Source of the DNA: Toxorhynchites rutilus septentrionalis | Lineage: Eukaryota > Arthropoda > Insecta > Diptera > Culicidae | DNA: 64,000 nt | Assembly (NCBI RefSeq): GCF_029784135.1 | Contig: NC_073744.1 | Coordinates: 75,991,935-76,055,934, forward strand | Reading direction: 5' to 3' | Part shown: positions 12,606 through 51,639 of the stretch, piece by piece | How positions within the stretch are numbered: position 1 is the first letter of the stretch | How the letters are laid out: each line of letters starts with the position of its first letter | Program-made: the position numbers and the translations under genes | Notes under the pieces: model-generated | Database searches by the model: none | What the model was told of the DNA's origin: nothing | The model's input: the letters and a program-made list of their open reading frames with translations, nothing else

Positions 12606-13300
12606 ATCCCCTATTATTTTGTATGGCCCTTTTTGGCATTTAGCACTGCCTGCAAACGCCGTGGCATCAATTCAGCGAGATTTCTGGCCACTGTAGATGG
12701 AATGCTCACTCCGATATCTTCAATTGCCGTTTTGAGTTTCACTTTGTTCCCTGGATTTTTACTCTTCAGGCGGTCCTTGATTTCCGACCATAGATTCTCA
12801 ATAGTGTTCAAGTCCGGTGATTGCGGAGATGTTTCGAGTTGATTGGGACATTATAGAGCAGGCACTCCGGCACTATGAGATCAGTGTGCTTCGGGCCATT
12901 ATCCTATTGGAAGAAGTAATCACCAGGGAGACCCAATTTTTGCTCGGAAGACTGCAAGTTACGTTTCAGGATGTTCAATTAAGCCATCTTGCCCATAGCC
13001 GGATCGATAAATTCTTCGGTTCCAGTTCCAGAAGCCTACCTATTAGCCAACTGCCGCCGTCGTGTTTTACTGTGGGAACCAAATGCCTAATCTGGAGCAC
13101 CGATCCTGGTTTCCTATACACCATCTGTCTTCCATCCGATTTCTAAGATCTGTTCACGGGCAACATATCTCAGATCATTCCTGTATGTATGCTACTCTCT
13201 GGACATTGTCTGCGCTGACAGGTCTTTCAATAGTGTCAACACGACATCTCAGATTGTTCCTGTATGTATGCTACTCATTGGACAGACTACTTTGGAAGTC
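12606..13300 (-). pseudogene. Tc1-like transposase remnant
   Basis: On the - strand, 13146 downwards reads KSDGRQMVYRKPG, then RHLVPTVKHDGGS, the first catalytic region neighbourhood of Tc1 transposases. Nearer 12811-12614 it reads MNTIENLWSEIKDRLKS, the NPIENLW motif holding the last catalytic residue, followed by a normal-looking C-terminus and stop. Stops and frameshifts interrupt the middle. No terminal inverted repeats were recognised. The + strand open frames across it are shadows. Confidence 0.75.
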
Positions 13301-13784
13301 AATTTTGGAATGCTTGTTTAAGGGTTCGTTCGCAATGTTTGCAAAAAACAAAAACCAACACTGCCCAAGCTGTGATTTGGTTTTGACATCACACACTGAC
13401 GAAAAAAGTTCATTAATTCGCCAAGATCTTATTTACAAGGTTAATTTTTTTGGAGAAATTTAAGGTGTACGCTCAATTTTACAATTCTCCGAATAGAGAT
13501 TGTTTTCAACTTTTAGGAATGAATATATTTTTTTTGGCAAATTCTTTATTTTTCTAAAAGTTAAAAAAAGTAATAACAAAATGATTATTTTAAACATCGT
13601 TTGCTAGTTCGAATTCTAAAGATGCTACATAATAATAATCAGCAAAAAACTTTTCGCGAAATTTTCTTGCGCGCATGGTTAGTTAAATGTGTCTTATTAA
13701 TATGCATTAAAAGAAGAAATGTATTCAAAATATATTGACCAAATAAATGAAAAGTATCGCCGAGTAGCATGTGTACACTAGGGT

Positions 13785-14065
13785 GGCAATGGGTGTATGA
13801 AAAAATTTAATCGAATTTCAAAAACCGACCATGTACATTTTGTTTATTGGCAAAAAAATTACCTGTTCAAAGTTTCAGCTCAAGCGAGGATGATTTGGGG
13901 GTGCCTCAAAGGGAATTTGGGAATCATTTAGCATTTAGAAAAAATTTAGATTTTCTAAATTTGGGAGATTTTCGAAGGTCAAAAAATCAAAACTTCAAGT
14001 GTTTGGTGTAATTTTGCATAGGTAATTTTCTTGGGCCAATAAACAAAATCTCGCGTAGCTTCTAA
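13785..14065 (+). repeat. Dispersed repeat with a copy at 28990-29130
   Basis: Both copies begin AGGGTGGCA and share ACCGACCATGTACATTTTGT, TTATTGGC and CAAAGTTTCAGCTC. They are not identical, so this is an old interspersed family of unknown class. Confidence 0.8.
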
Positions 14066-14069
14066 AAAG

Positions 14070-15100
14070 GTCCTACGTAACAAATGTAAACAAATCGAGT
14101 TAATGGATGTACACTATTAGTTCTCAATCATTAAATGCATTGCGAAAACAATCGTTCATGTATCTATCCTTTTCACATTTTTGTCACCGATACAAAAAAT
14201 GTCCAATGTATAGATTCAAATTTTAAGCGCTCGACTGTTGTTTCGGACGCCACTTTCCTCTGACGCTCGATACGTCCGAAGTAACAAAGCAATCAAAACA
14301 ACACGTAGTCGCACTTCGGTCATTTTGAGTGTTTGTTATTTTCGGGTGTTGACTTTGGGAGAAGTTCAGTCGTTATTTTCAAATTCTCACCGTTCAACGT
14401 AATTTGTCCAATGTATTTTTCGCTCGGATGCTTCAATTTCAAACTAAAATCGCATAACAACAGTAATGATTTGGTTTTTCAGAGTTATTATTGACTGCTA
14501 GTGGTGCAAGTAGTAATAAAGATCGATTCCTTTTGAAACAATTCGCGGATCAACGTCCCGGTCTTCAACTACGTTATTCTCGAGTTGATGTGAATGTTAC
14601 GTAAGACCTTTTCAAAAGTTACACGAAAAAAACATTCCGGTTCTTCAAATTCGATGATTATATTTTTCCATAGTTTAATTGTCACCAGGCTTAGTCCCAG
14701 AAAGTTGATTTCCGGCCAAAAAAAATTTGGCGTTGGTTGCCTTGGACATTTTACGGATGGCCATCTGCTGTGTTTCCGTACAATTATGCGCGCGACCTAT
14801 TTCTCGTTGACTGCAACTAGAATTTGAGAATTAAAACCTTACATACTTCTTGTTTATATGATAAATACTTACCAGGATTCGAAAAACACACAATACCACC
14901 GAAAAACTACACCGACACTGACATGTCCGACACCGTACCAAAATAATAGCTGTGTTTTATGATCTAAAGAATATTTTCATCTTACATTTTTTTCAAAAAA
15001 ATTGTATCGATATCTGTATTCAATTCATGAGTCCAATTTTTAAGCTTATTGTTTGCAAAATGATTTGGCGATGTTGATAATTACACAGCGCTAGTAATCA
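14070..15100. other. No gene recognised
   Basis: AT-rich sequence. The longest + frame (14594-14827) has no recognisable features. Confidence 0.5.
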
Positions 15101-15104
15101 TATA

Positions 15105-15119
15105 CAGGTCGGACTCGAG
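15105..15119 (+). repeat. pogo-like terminal repeat, left
   Basis: CAGGTCGGACTCGAG preceded by TA. A perfect 14-bp inverse sits at 19768-19781, followed by TA. Similar sequences are the ends of pogo/Tigger-type elements. The two may bound one heavily invaded element or be halves of separate MITEs. Confidence 0.45.
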
Positions 15120-15460
15120 TATATATAGACTCGATTATATACAATATTGGACTTGATTACATACAGTTTGAAATTTTTTTTTTAACATTTCAAGTGCAAT
15201 TTAAGTGGCTAGTATATGTACAGTTGGGAAAAAAGAGGTTTCCGAAGATTTTGTTTCAGTTTTCACCAGGAATTGTTTATATCGATATTGCAGCGAAATA
15301 AAGAAAGATAGAAGTTGAATGTCAAAGAACAAATTGTAGAATGGTTAGAGAGCTTTAATTAAATTGATAGAAACAATCAAGTTTAATATGATTTTAAGAA
15401 TAAAATTAATAATAACATGTTAAAAATTACTAACTTTGAGGTTTCTTCCGAAATGTTATT

Positions 15461-17190
15461 CTATCTACTAATTCGGAACCTCATCAATATGGGTATCAAA
15501 TGAAAGTGCTCGACTATCAGAACATAGCAGATCATGAAAAATCCAAATCCAAGATGGCAGCAGTCCCCAAATAACGAGATGAAGAATAGAAGGTGGGAAG
15601 ATTCACGGGTTTTGGTTGTGTTGAACTTTGATTGTGTTAGTAGCCAAGAAGATAGGAAGTTCACATACCAGGCATACCAGTCAGTTACTCAAATGGTACA
15701 AAATTGAATATGTCAACGAATAACGTTAAAAAAGGATGTACAGAAGCTAATTACAGATTTCCAAATCATATTTTTCGAATTCTGAACAAAAAAAAACAGA
15801 ACATATCACGAACTAAAATGTTTACTTTTTTCTTTGATTTCAGAAATAGTATTCTAATGTCTACTATGTTTGGATTCTAGAGCAACTTCATGGAAGTTTG
15901 ACTTTTGTCAGATATTGGAAATACTTTTTTCACAATTAGGTTGCTGAAAACTTCAGTCGTCTAAAACTAAGGCTCAAGCAGAAAACTTTTCGTCTCAATC
16001 TAAGTCATACGGAGTCAATTAAATTTATTTTTCAAGTTCATTTTACATAAAATAAACTTGCAACCTTATTTACCATGCACTGTCAAATGTTTATCCGTCA
16101 AAGGAACAAAAGATTGTGTGACTCTGACTTTGTTCGTTTACGTTTTTGGTCGACGTAACGAGAAGTAAAATTGAATTAAAATTAAGTCTGGAACACTTCA
16201 AAAATACTGAAATTTTAGTTTCTGTTAAAATGTCGGGCCCTAATGATTTTGAACGCTAGCATTGATTTAGGAAAAAAACTAGTTCGTTCATTTCATTTGC
16301 TTATTGTTACTTTTAATAACAACACTTTTCCTATGGATTGGACTATTATAAGAAAAGTAACATACATAAACAAAATCTGTGACGTCACAGATTTGAAAAA
16401 TCTTCCCACCTTCCCATTTTCCATCTCGCCCAAATAACTAATTACTTTTTAAATGGTTTCATTCAGCTTGACCTGTTTGTATGTATGTTTGAATGTGTGC
16501 TCCGCCGGAGTACGTAGCATTGCGTCGAAAAGTATGTACATGGCGCTGGTGTGATCGATGTGCAGTAACACTCTCATGTCGTCTAGAGACGACGTTCGTA
16601 CACACACGACACTCGTACACACAAGTCGTCGCGCGAATGTCGTCTATAGACGACGCTCGTAGCGAAAGGGTTAATGTGGCACAATCCTACAAACACTCAA
16701 ACATACATACATATAGGTGAAGCTGAATGAAACCATTAGAAAGGAATTGTTTACTTGGGAACTGCGGCCATCTTGGATTTGGATTTTTCATGATCTACTG
16801 TGTTCTACCAGTCAATCCCTCTCATTTGTTATCCATATAGATGGGGTTCTGAGAAAATATGTAATCCGCCATTTTGTAGTGGCCGTTATTTTGGATTTGC
16901 ATTTTTCATAAATAACTGTGTTCTACTAATCAATCACTTTCATTTGATATCCATATTGATGGGGTTCTGGGAAAATATGTAATCCGCCATTTTGTAGTGG
17001 CCGCCAACTTGGATTTGCATTTTTCATGATTTACTGTGTTCTACCAGTCGAGCACTTTCATTTGATACTCATATTGAAAGGGTTGTGAAAAAAATAAATA
17101 TGGCGCCATCTTGTGGTGGCGACCCCTTTGGATTTGCATTTTTCATTAACAACTGTGTTCTACTAATCAATCCCTTTCGTTTAGAATAAG
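15461..17190. mobile_element. Fold-back element with satellite-like arms, interrupted
   Basis: The left arm (15461-15574 plus 16429-16500) is roughly the inverse of the right arm (16685-17190). The right arm holds about three tandem units of about 118 bp, each with TTGGATTTGCATTTTTCAT, CTGTGTTCTAC, TTTCATTTGATA and CCATTTTGTAGTGGCCG. The arms' inner parts share GGTTTCATTCAGCTTGACC and its inverse. An 854-bp element has inserted in the left arm. Related copies are at 40390-41380 and 57190-59405. Confidence 0.8.
15575..16428. mobile_element. Non-autonomous DNA element with 9-bp target duplication (MULE-like)
   Basis: The ends are inverted repeats: left CGAGATGAAGAATAGAAGGT, right (inverse) CGAGATGGAAAATGGGAAGG. 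Each flank carries CCCAAATAA (15566-15574 and 16429-16437), a 9-bp target duplication. Removing it restores the continuous arm of the fold-back element. The size of the duplication and the GAGA-type end suggest a Mutator-like family, but no transposase is present. Confidence 0.8.
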
Positions 17191-17276
17191 TATCCAATTT
17201 AGCTTTGAGCAATGTCAATATCGCAACCAATGAGGTAATTCCGAGATGCGATTATTGCTAATTGAAAAAATCATAT

Positions 17277-18642
17277 TTAACCCATTTTAGGCCAAGCGTT
17301 CGAAAAATCGAACAGTAACTTTAATAATTTTTCATGTCTTTGAAAAGCAACCATATGTTAATGTTTTCACACCAAAAGATAACTCAATTCATTAGCTTCA
17401 ATTTACCATCACTTCCTTTTAATTTCGTATAACTTTATTGGGCAATAAATACGATTTAAAGCAAGTATGTTTGGAAGATTTTTTCAATTTCAATAAAAAA
17501 AACCAATAAAATACTAGAATATGTGAACTTTTAGACAGTATTACTTTGATGAAAGAACAAACATTGTATTGTAGACCAAAAATCATTCGATTGAGCCTCA
17601 GAGAACAGAGAACTAACAGCCAGAAAAATTGAGTGTTCGAAAAATCGAATGTTGGCAATAACGAACTTTTTTTTGATACTGTTTATATACCAATACATCT
17701 AACCTACGCAGTGCACTCTGGTTTGTTTACTTTGGAAGATGGATAGTTATTTAATTTATTTTTGAATGTGTACAAGTATTCATTAATTTAGCAAATATTG
17801 TTGAAAATCTGTATGATTTTTCATCCGTAATTACCATATCTGGAAGTGCTGTAGGAATCATCAGTACGTGTAACGAGGATTCTAATGAAATTGCTGGTAC
17901 AAATATTTTTTCGCTGGATCCGGTAGGCGATCTCATCGATAAAAAATAGCTAAATGACCTAACCTAACCATCAAACCCTCAATGACATTGTTTTTTTCGC
18001 AGAGTTTTTGTACTTTTAGGTTTTGGGAAATGTTCGAAATGTTCGGAAAGAAATAATTTATAAGCATTGACATTTCTCCACGATCAGACATTGTAAAATT
18101 AACAGAAAGGAAAAGTCAGCCGGTAATAAATCAAAATTACGTGGAATAAGAAAGGTCACATCTCACCATAGGTTAATTATTCAGGTTTATACTTAAAGAC
18201 CTCCATCCACCTGTGCTGGTTCGTCGCGGAATATGAAATTATGCAGTGGATTAAGAATGCCGCTTATTAGCTAATTGATGTGACTTTTAGTTCACAGTAT
18301 GTTTGTGCTTACAAAAAAAAAAGTGCGGATTTTGGCCAATGTTCGACTTTCGAACAGTCATTTCCCGGAAAATGGAAGATGGAAAAAAATAATTCTTGAA
18401 CATTGGGGTTGCCGCTTATTAGCTAATTGATGTGACTTTTAGTTCACAGTATGTTTGTGCTTACAAAAAAAAAGTGCGGGTTTTGGCCAATGTTCGACTT
18501 TCGAACAGTCATTTCCCGGAAAATGGAAGATGGAAAAAAATAATTCTTGAACATTGGGGTTTCTTTAGTGTCAATAATCGAAATTACGCCAGTGGCTTTC
18601 GTTAAGAAAATAATATTTACGGCTTGGTCGTTAATGGGTTAA
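17277..18642. mobile_element. Non-autonomous TTAA element (piggyBac-like)
   Basis: It is flanked by TTAA on both sides and has inverted ends TTAACCCATTTTAGGCCAAG and (inverse of right) TTAACCCATTAACGACCAAG. TTAA duplication is the hallmark of piggyBac-type transposition. No transposase is recognised in the 1.37 kb. It contains a 152-bp tandem duplication. A related left end is at 31944. Confidence 0.75.
18258..18561 (+). repeat. Tandem duplication, two copies of about 152 bp
   Basis: The block TGCCGCTTATTAGCTAATTG ... CTTGAACATTGGGGTT occurs twice head to tail and is almost identical. The visible changes are the length of one A run and an A/G difference in GTGCGGATTTT versus GTGCGGGTTTT. Confidence 0.95.
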
Positions 18643-18909
18643 TAGAGTATAATGTTTCTACAAGGAATTTAGAACAGTGTTATACTAATAATGGTTTTAT
18701 ATTATTATAAAAGATTTTTGTGAGTGTATTGAGATAATTTGAATACTGGCCGAGTAAGAGTAATGTGCGATTCACAAAGAACGTTACGGAAAAGAACGTC
18801 TACGTTCAGTCAACGTCTCCACCAATTCACACATGCAGTCAATGCTTGCACCAGCACCGTCACATCAAATGTCAAAGGAATGATTTATTTAATGTTTATT
18901 AAATGCTTA

Positions 18910-19178
18910 AATAACGTGCACCCGTGGCCGAGTGGTTAGCGTCTCACATTATCATGCCGGGTGTTCGGCTTCGATTCCCGTTCTGGCCGGGGGATTTTTC
19001 GTTAAAGAAATTTCCTTCGACTTGCACTGTGGTCACGCGTATTCTAGAGCTTGCGGAATACATTCAAGGCGTGTTATTTGGCTTAAGAAATCTCAACTAA
19101 GTATTAATAAATGGCGCTAGTTGATGCATACGTGGAGACGGCAAAAGTTCCATAGGGAACGTTAACGCCATTCAAGAA
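18910..19178 (+). mobile_element. tRNA-derived SINE, family B
   Basis: The head has a pol III A box (GTGGCCGAGTGGTTAGCG) and B box (GCTTCGATTCCC). The body has CACGCGTATTCTAGAGCTTG and ACATTCAAGGCGTG, and the tail is GGGAACGTTAACGCCATTCAAGAA. TAAATGCTTA occurs at 18900-18909 and 19179-19188, a 10-bp target duplication. Truncated relatives are at 45077-45255 (+) and 23778-23968 (-). Confidence 0.85.
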
Positions 19179-19280
19179 TAAATGCTTAGATCCCGTTGTC
19201 CCGACCCGAGATTGAACAATAATAATATATAGACTTTTTACTCAGCTCTTCAGCAGCGTTTTCATGAGGATTGCATGGTA

Positions 19281-19320
19281 CTGACGTAACGTGACGTGAC
19301 GGGACGTGAACGTGACGTGG
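19281..19320. promoter_or_regulatory. Cluster of TGACGT/ACGTG motifs
   Basis: Within 40 bp there are three TGACGT and additional ACGTG copies, the cores bound by CREB/ATF-type bZIP factors. It lies about 570 bp upstream of the first recognised orb exon. It could equally be a degenerate short tandem repeat. Confidence 0.3.
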
Positions 19321-19767
19321 ATGTCGTATGTCAATCGCACTTAAGAGTGGATGTCGTAAGCAGCAATCAATTATTTTCATTGAGATTGAGAACAAACTTA
19401 GAACTGTCTTCAGGAATGGTAGTCTGAGAGGGGGTACACTTACTTCACTACAAATCTAAATTATTATGATCGGTGACAACTTCACTAATTTGAAGACTCA
19501 ACAACTGTTAGGCTTGGTGGAGAAGTGCGTTGGGCTTTTATATATCCGAAGTAATTCCACATGTTCCTGCATCAAATAAGTATTTGAATAAGGGCGAGAC
19601 TGCACAAAGAACGGAGAACTTACATGAGAACATATTTTAACGCTGGAACGGTGTTTTAACCACTCAGAAGATCAAAATTATCCGATTGCAACCTTCTTAG
19701 ATTATAATCAAAATCATCTTACAAAAAAATCTTGAAACGAATCTCCTGAGAATAACAGCTCGGATAA

Positions 19768-19781
19768 TCGAGTCCGACCTG
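19768..19781 (-). repeat. pogo-like terminal repeat, right
   Basis: TCGAGTCCGACCTG followed by TA, the inverse of 15105-15118. See the left end. Confidence 0.45.
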
Positions 19782-19893
19782 TATAACCAATTTATTTATA
19801 TAAACGATAAAACCCTGTCATAAACATAGATAGTTTGTCAATGTTCAACACCATGACTAACATCGGTTTCCCGCAATCTTCATCTCGTTCCAG

Positions 19894-46993
<27,100 letters not shown>

Positions 46994-47820
46994 ACCAAGT
47001 ATTCTCATCGTTTTTTAGTTTATATTTTGGCCGCCTTCGACTGCCATATGTCGGTTGTAGGTTCACACTGTGGTGTAGCTCAAACCGAGCTTACACCGAT
47101 TGTTGTTATCATAGGTGTTATTGTTGATTATGAATGTTGCAACGTTTTGTTTGTTACTCTCCACAAAACCAATATCCAATACCTCATGCGAGCACCTACT
47201 GCTTGCGAGGGAAGTCAGCACAACAGATTGTGGTTTACACAGCCCTGAAATACACCTTTGCGGAATCTCTTTGGGATATTTCCACGAATGAAATTTCCTT
47301 TGTACAAAGGAATTCCGCCAGGTGGTTGACGACGATACGGAAACCACCGTCATGAACGCACGTCAATTCGTAGCATTTCCGATACGCACAGTGTGCTAAT
47401 TTGTTAATAATAGCTTGTTATTATTATTTAAATGAATCACTATTGTGCAACACTGCTCCCAAGTGCTGCTGTTCCCTTTCCCAATGCTGAATCGAAAGTA
47501 TTTTCCAACCGGGATGGCCAACAAAAACATGCGTAAGGAACATGCGAGCGAATTGACTTGAATGGCTATCAACGGCAAAAATTACCACAATCAAATAATT
47601 GTACTTCCTCGAGAGAGGGAAGAAACACTAGTTCTGAATGCCCGATACCAGTACGTTTTTGATTACTTTGAGGCGGAAGGCTATTTTATTGAGATCAGTA
47701 TAGAGAAAAAAGGAGAAAAATGAAGAGAAAAAAAAATTACGAGGGACATCGCTCGTTTTATATACGATTTTAAACATATGGAATGCCAAGCTTGGAAGTA
47801 TTCGAATTAACGTTTTTATT
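46994..47820 (+). promoter_or_regulatory. Probable orb 3' UTR with CPE-like motifs
   Basis: This is non-coding sequence directly after the orb stop. TTTTAT, the classic CPE core recognised by CPEB proteins, occurs at 47684-47689, 47756-47761 and 47814-47819. The real 3' end was not located: no convincing AATAAA follows closely, and the transcript may run further. Autoregulation of orb through its own 3' UTR is known in Drosophila; that it happens here is inference. Confidence 0.4.
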
Positions 47821-50800
47821 TAGGATGAAAAAAAACACCGCACGCTTTTGCCCAGGTCGGTTGGACACCAGAGAGCAGGTGACGGGAGAGAATGAATTGA
47901 TATTTTAAAAACCTTCTAAATATTGTCGTTTTCGGAGGTAATAATTGTAAACAACATTTGTATTCCATTAGTTGCAACTTTATTTGTCGTTCATATTTAT
48001 TATTTATTTATTACTACTGCTCAGGTAGATTTTGTTAACAATAGAGAGATCGGTAGGCTCTAGATTTGAACTTCTTGCTTTTTGTAAAATCTTGGTAAAC
48101 AATTACCGGCGAGAAAGGGTAACACATTAATTCGATCGATATGATTTTGATTGCATTTATGCACTATGAAAAATGCATTTATTTATACCGGAATTAGTTT
48201 GAACCAACGTGGGATAGACGTTTTGTAGCTTGTTTACATGTTATTTATTATTTCCCCTATATATTTTTGTAAACACACCACAATAGTGTGGTACCTTATT
48301 CATAAACATAAACATTTTGTTCATCATGCACATTCGTTTGGTTTTATTTGTTTCATCGTTGCACTAACCGATTTCATCGGGTATTTTAATTTTCTTTGGA
48401 AAAGGTATATAATCATTGTTGGTTTTTCATTTCTCATTTTATTCGCATTTATTTTACACATGGTTTTTTTATCTAGAGCAATTTTTTAAGTGTTGTTTTC
48501 AATAATTTCAAATGTATGCATTTTTCATCTACTTATTTGACATGGCGCTCAGTCAGAAAAAGGGAAGCGTTTTACTCAACCACTTGATTAGCCTCTTCTT
48601 TTGTCAGGTCAGCATTTTAATTGATTATGTTGACTATGTTTAACAGGAGATCGTACTCAGAAAATTTTCATCAGCTATTTCAATTAGCAAATTGAAATCC
48701 GATAACTGTTGTTTCAGATCGTTTCTTCACCGAGTTCTTTTTTGCGAGAAAAATAGACGGCAAAACGGGTTCAAATCAGCAAAATTTGTACAAATAATTT
48801 TTTCAGGATGGTGGGAAGTCATACGCACACCACAAGTGCGCTTAGAATTAGGGATACCATCGGTCCTGATTTAGCAGGACATGTCCTGATTTTTAGATCT
48901 CGGCTTCCTGATTTGTTTTATTTCTAGCATTCGTCTTGATTTGATTAAAAATTCAATTTTATTGACCAGTTACCTTTTTTCAGGTTATTGTGTTTGTGTT
49001 TGGGTAAAAACTTGCCATGTTTCACAGAGAGAAAATACATCACAGTTACTTCATATTGTTTGATTACCTAACACATGTAGTTCTGACACTCACTTAACCA
49101 TTTGTCGATGCATTTCCTGTTTGTTCCACAAATAATTACTATTATAATATAAAATCATCATTAGACACAATTTTCGTTCAATATGTTTCTGCGATATCGG
49201 AAAAAACCTCCGATTCCATCAAATAAAATAAATATTCGATACGTTAGAGTAAATTTTCATTCATAATTTTGCTTTTGAAAGCAGGTTTATTCCACCTGAA
49301 TATCCATCATTATTCTCGCCTCCCAATGAAAGCACACGTAGCTTAATGCCGTCTGCTCGAATATACTCTTCAAAATCAGAATCCGAATTTGATTACGAAT
49401 TCCAATAGTACAAAAGCAAAAGCAGCAGGCTTTCCATTTTCATAGTCTTTATTTTTAGATTTTCCAAAACACATACTGAACACTATACTGAACTTGACAG
49501 TTCAGTATAGTTGTATTGGTGAACCCGAGTGCCAACCCGTGAAACATCTCAGTGCGAAACTAACAGCTTTCGGGGCGAACTAGTGCGACACTGAGTGCGA
49601 AACTGAGTGAATAAAAAAACGTTTTGACAACAGTTAGGCGGCGGTGACACTGGATGCAGAAAAGTGATCGTACGAATTTTATGCAATAGTGAAAGTAAAC
49701 AACCACATTGAGTTGTATTGGTGTGGTTACATTGCTTCCCCTTTGTTTCGTTCGAATTCGTCAGCTTCTACCGAACAAAATTGTTTGTTTCTATTAGTAC
49801 AATCAAATTTTCGTGCGTACTCCTATCCAAAGTAACCTTAGCCTTAGTGCGGCACTGGGGTTGAAACTGAACAAAAACGAATTCGCTAATAGTAAACGCG
49901 ATTTCAATGCGGTGAAACTGCGTGTGGAGTGTTTTGCCGCGAGGGAACGCAAGTGGTGGTTGCCAGACGATTTTCATAAATATCTTCACAATCGAACTCA
50001 TCGAACGAAAATAAAGATTGAGTTGTTAAATTATTATTTTCGTTTTGTTCGATGAAATATATAACTTTATTCTCATTTACATAATGCATATAATGAAAAC
50101 GTTACGTTAAGTTACGTCCTCACAACTCAACTGTTTACAAAATGAAGACATGTTATCATATCTGGCATCCTTGTGCTGGGTTGTTTACATGTAGAATGGA
50201 GTGGAATGAAACATCAAAAAACGCGCGATCTAAAGCGATCAGAGTATGTCATAGCACGCGATGAACTCCAATTAATCGCATCTACCGCATTTACTATATC
50301 CTCGACCTAACAAATGTAGTTCGAATGAGCTAATATTTTGCATAGGGTATATTATCGTGCAAATCAACATTTCGCAACAAGTTCCGAATGAAAAATCGAG
50401 ATAACTATTTTTATTGGCTACAATATGAAAAAAACAAACATAAAATAATATTCGCAGTTATAAACAACTTGAATTAAACTACAGCGTAGTTCTACGTCAA
50501 CAATGCGGTCGTGTCTTGAACACAACCTCCTATAATTTTTTTTCGCGCTGAAATGCATATAAAACATCGAAAAAACTGAATGGACGATATTTGCCTCTCC
50601 ACCAAATGCCACAGAAACGTACACGATTTGAAAACAACTTTCAGTTCACTGTAAAATTTGAAATCAATTCTTGAAAGTCCCACTTCTTGATGAACTGTAA
50701 CACATCCATTGCAATCTCATTTATGACATCATTAGAATTAATTTCAGCGGCCTCCAAATGTCTACGGAGTCTTGATATCTCTAGCAAAAGCTGCCTTTCC

Positions 50801-50840
50801 TAAACATCGTAGTTTCCAGTTCGTCAAATCGACTTTTTTA
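47821..50840. other. No gene recognised downstream of orb
   Basis: AT-rich. 48846-48960 (CATCGGTCCTGATTTAGCAG) matches the hAT-like left end at 62012-62130. The + frame at 49813-50055 has no known family. 50330-50410 matches 52380-52460, another dispersed repeat. Confidence 0.45.
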
Positions 50841-50854
50841 ATTCGCTGTCAGGT

Positions 50855-51085
50855 GTCCAGGAATCCAGAATAGAATGGTCACTAGACGGCGCAATCATCA
50901 GTGTAGAGTTGTCATGAGCGGTACAATCCTCGGCTCATGGTGAATGATCAGGGGGCTGCACAACCTGTATCTGTAAACAGTGCGTGTATGTATTGCCGCG
51001 ACTAAGTAAAAGTTTGTAGATCGAATAGAAGGGATATGAAACAGGGATACAACGAAGGAGGCATCATTAAACGTTGACATCGGCG
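50855..51085 (-). mobile_element. LINE 3' fragment, copy 2
   Basis: On the - strand the frame MSTFNDASFVVSLFHIPSIR ... VPLMTTLH matches that at 28372-28632, with a stop after TLH and small deletions. It retains only the part upstream of the tail. Confidence 0.55.
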
Positions 51086-51254
51086 TTTGCCATTATGTTT
51101 TCCAATTTTCCCCTCAAAAATATTATCTACTATAGTTTTTTCACGCAAATAAAAAATTTGGGTTTTAGAGGGTTGAAGGGGTTTTTGTCGGCCGATAGTT
51201 TGATAGGCTTCTTAGTCAACATGGTATGCATATGCGCACATTGCACTGATCTAA

Positions 51255-51350
51255 AGGCTGATTTAGACGATGCCAGTCAGCGCTCTAGTTGAAGTATGCA
51301 GTGAACAGAGAACAGACACTCTGTCTGTCTGGCATCGTCTAAATCAGCCT
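51255..51350. repeat. Hairpin with a perfect 22-bp stem
   Basis: 51255-51276 (AGGCTGATTTAGACGATGCC + AG) is the exact inverse of 51329-51350, with a 52-nt loop. It could be a very small MITE (ends AGGCTG/CAGCCT) or a transcribed hairpin. Confidence 0.85.
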
Positions 51351-51639
51351 GAAGTGGTTGGGTCGGTTTTTGCACTAGCATGCCAACCCGATCAAACTAG
51401 CGACCGATAAAAAGGTTGTAGTCTGAGGGGACTCTTAGAACGATTCTGTGCACTGCATTCAGTTAAATATTTAAATTAGTAGAAATTGAGTAATAATTTA
51501 ATAGTAAAAGTTTCTCTATGCGCTTCAATTCGTTCTGCGACACCCAACTCCTATCATTTTGTCGTAGTTGAGATTCGGCCATATGCGTAGATTGGGTTCA
51601 TATCCGGTGATTAGATAGGGTGATGTTTTAAACTAACAA

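Noticed and set aside
14594..14827. Possible upstream orb exon
   Set aside because: No splice sites in the required phase and no resemblance to Orb N-terminal sequence.
16765..17190. CRISPR-like regular repeats
   Set aside because: Units are adjacent about 118-bp monomers without spacers, in a eukaryotic genome, with an inverted partner arm.
18917..18990. tRNA-Leu/Ser-like gene
   Set aside because: Has pol III boxes but no matching acceptor stem, continues into a SINE body and has a target duplication.
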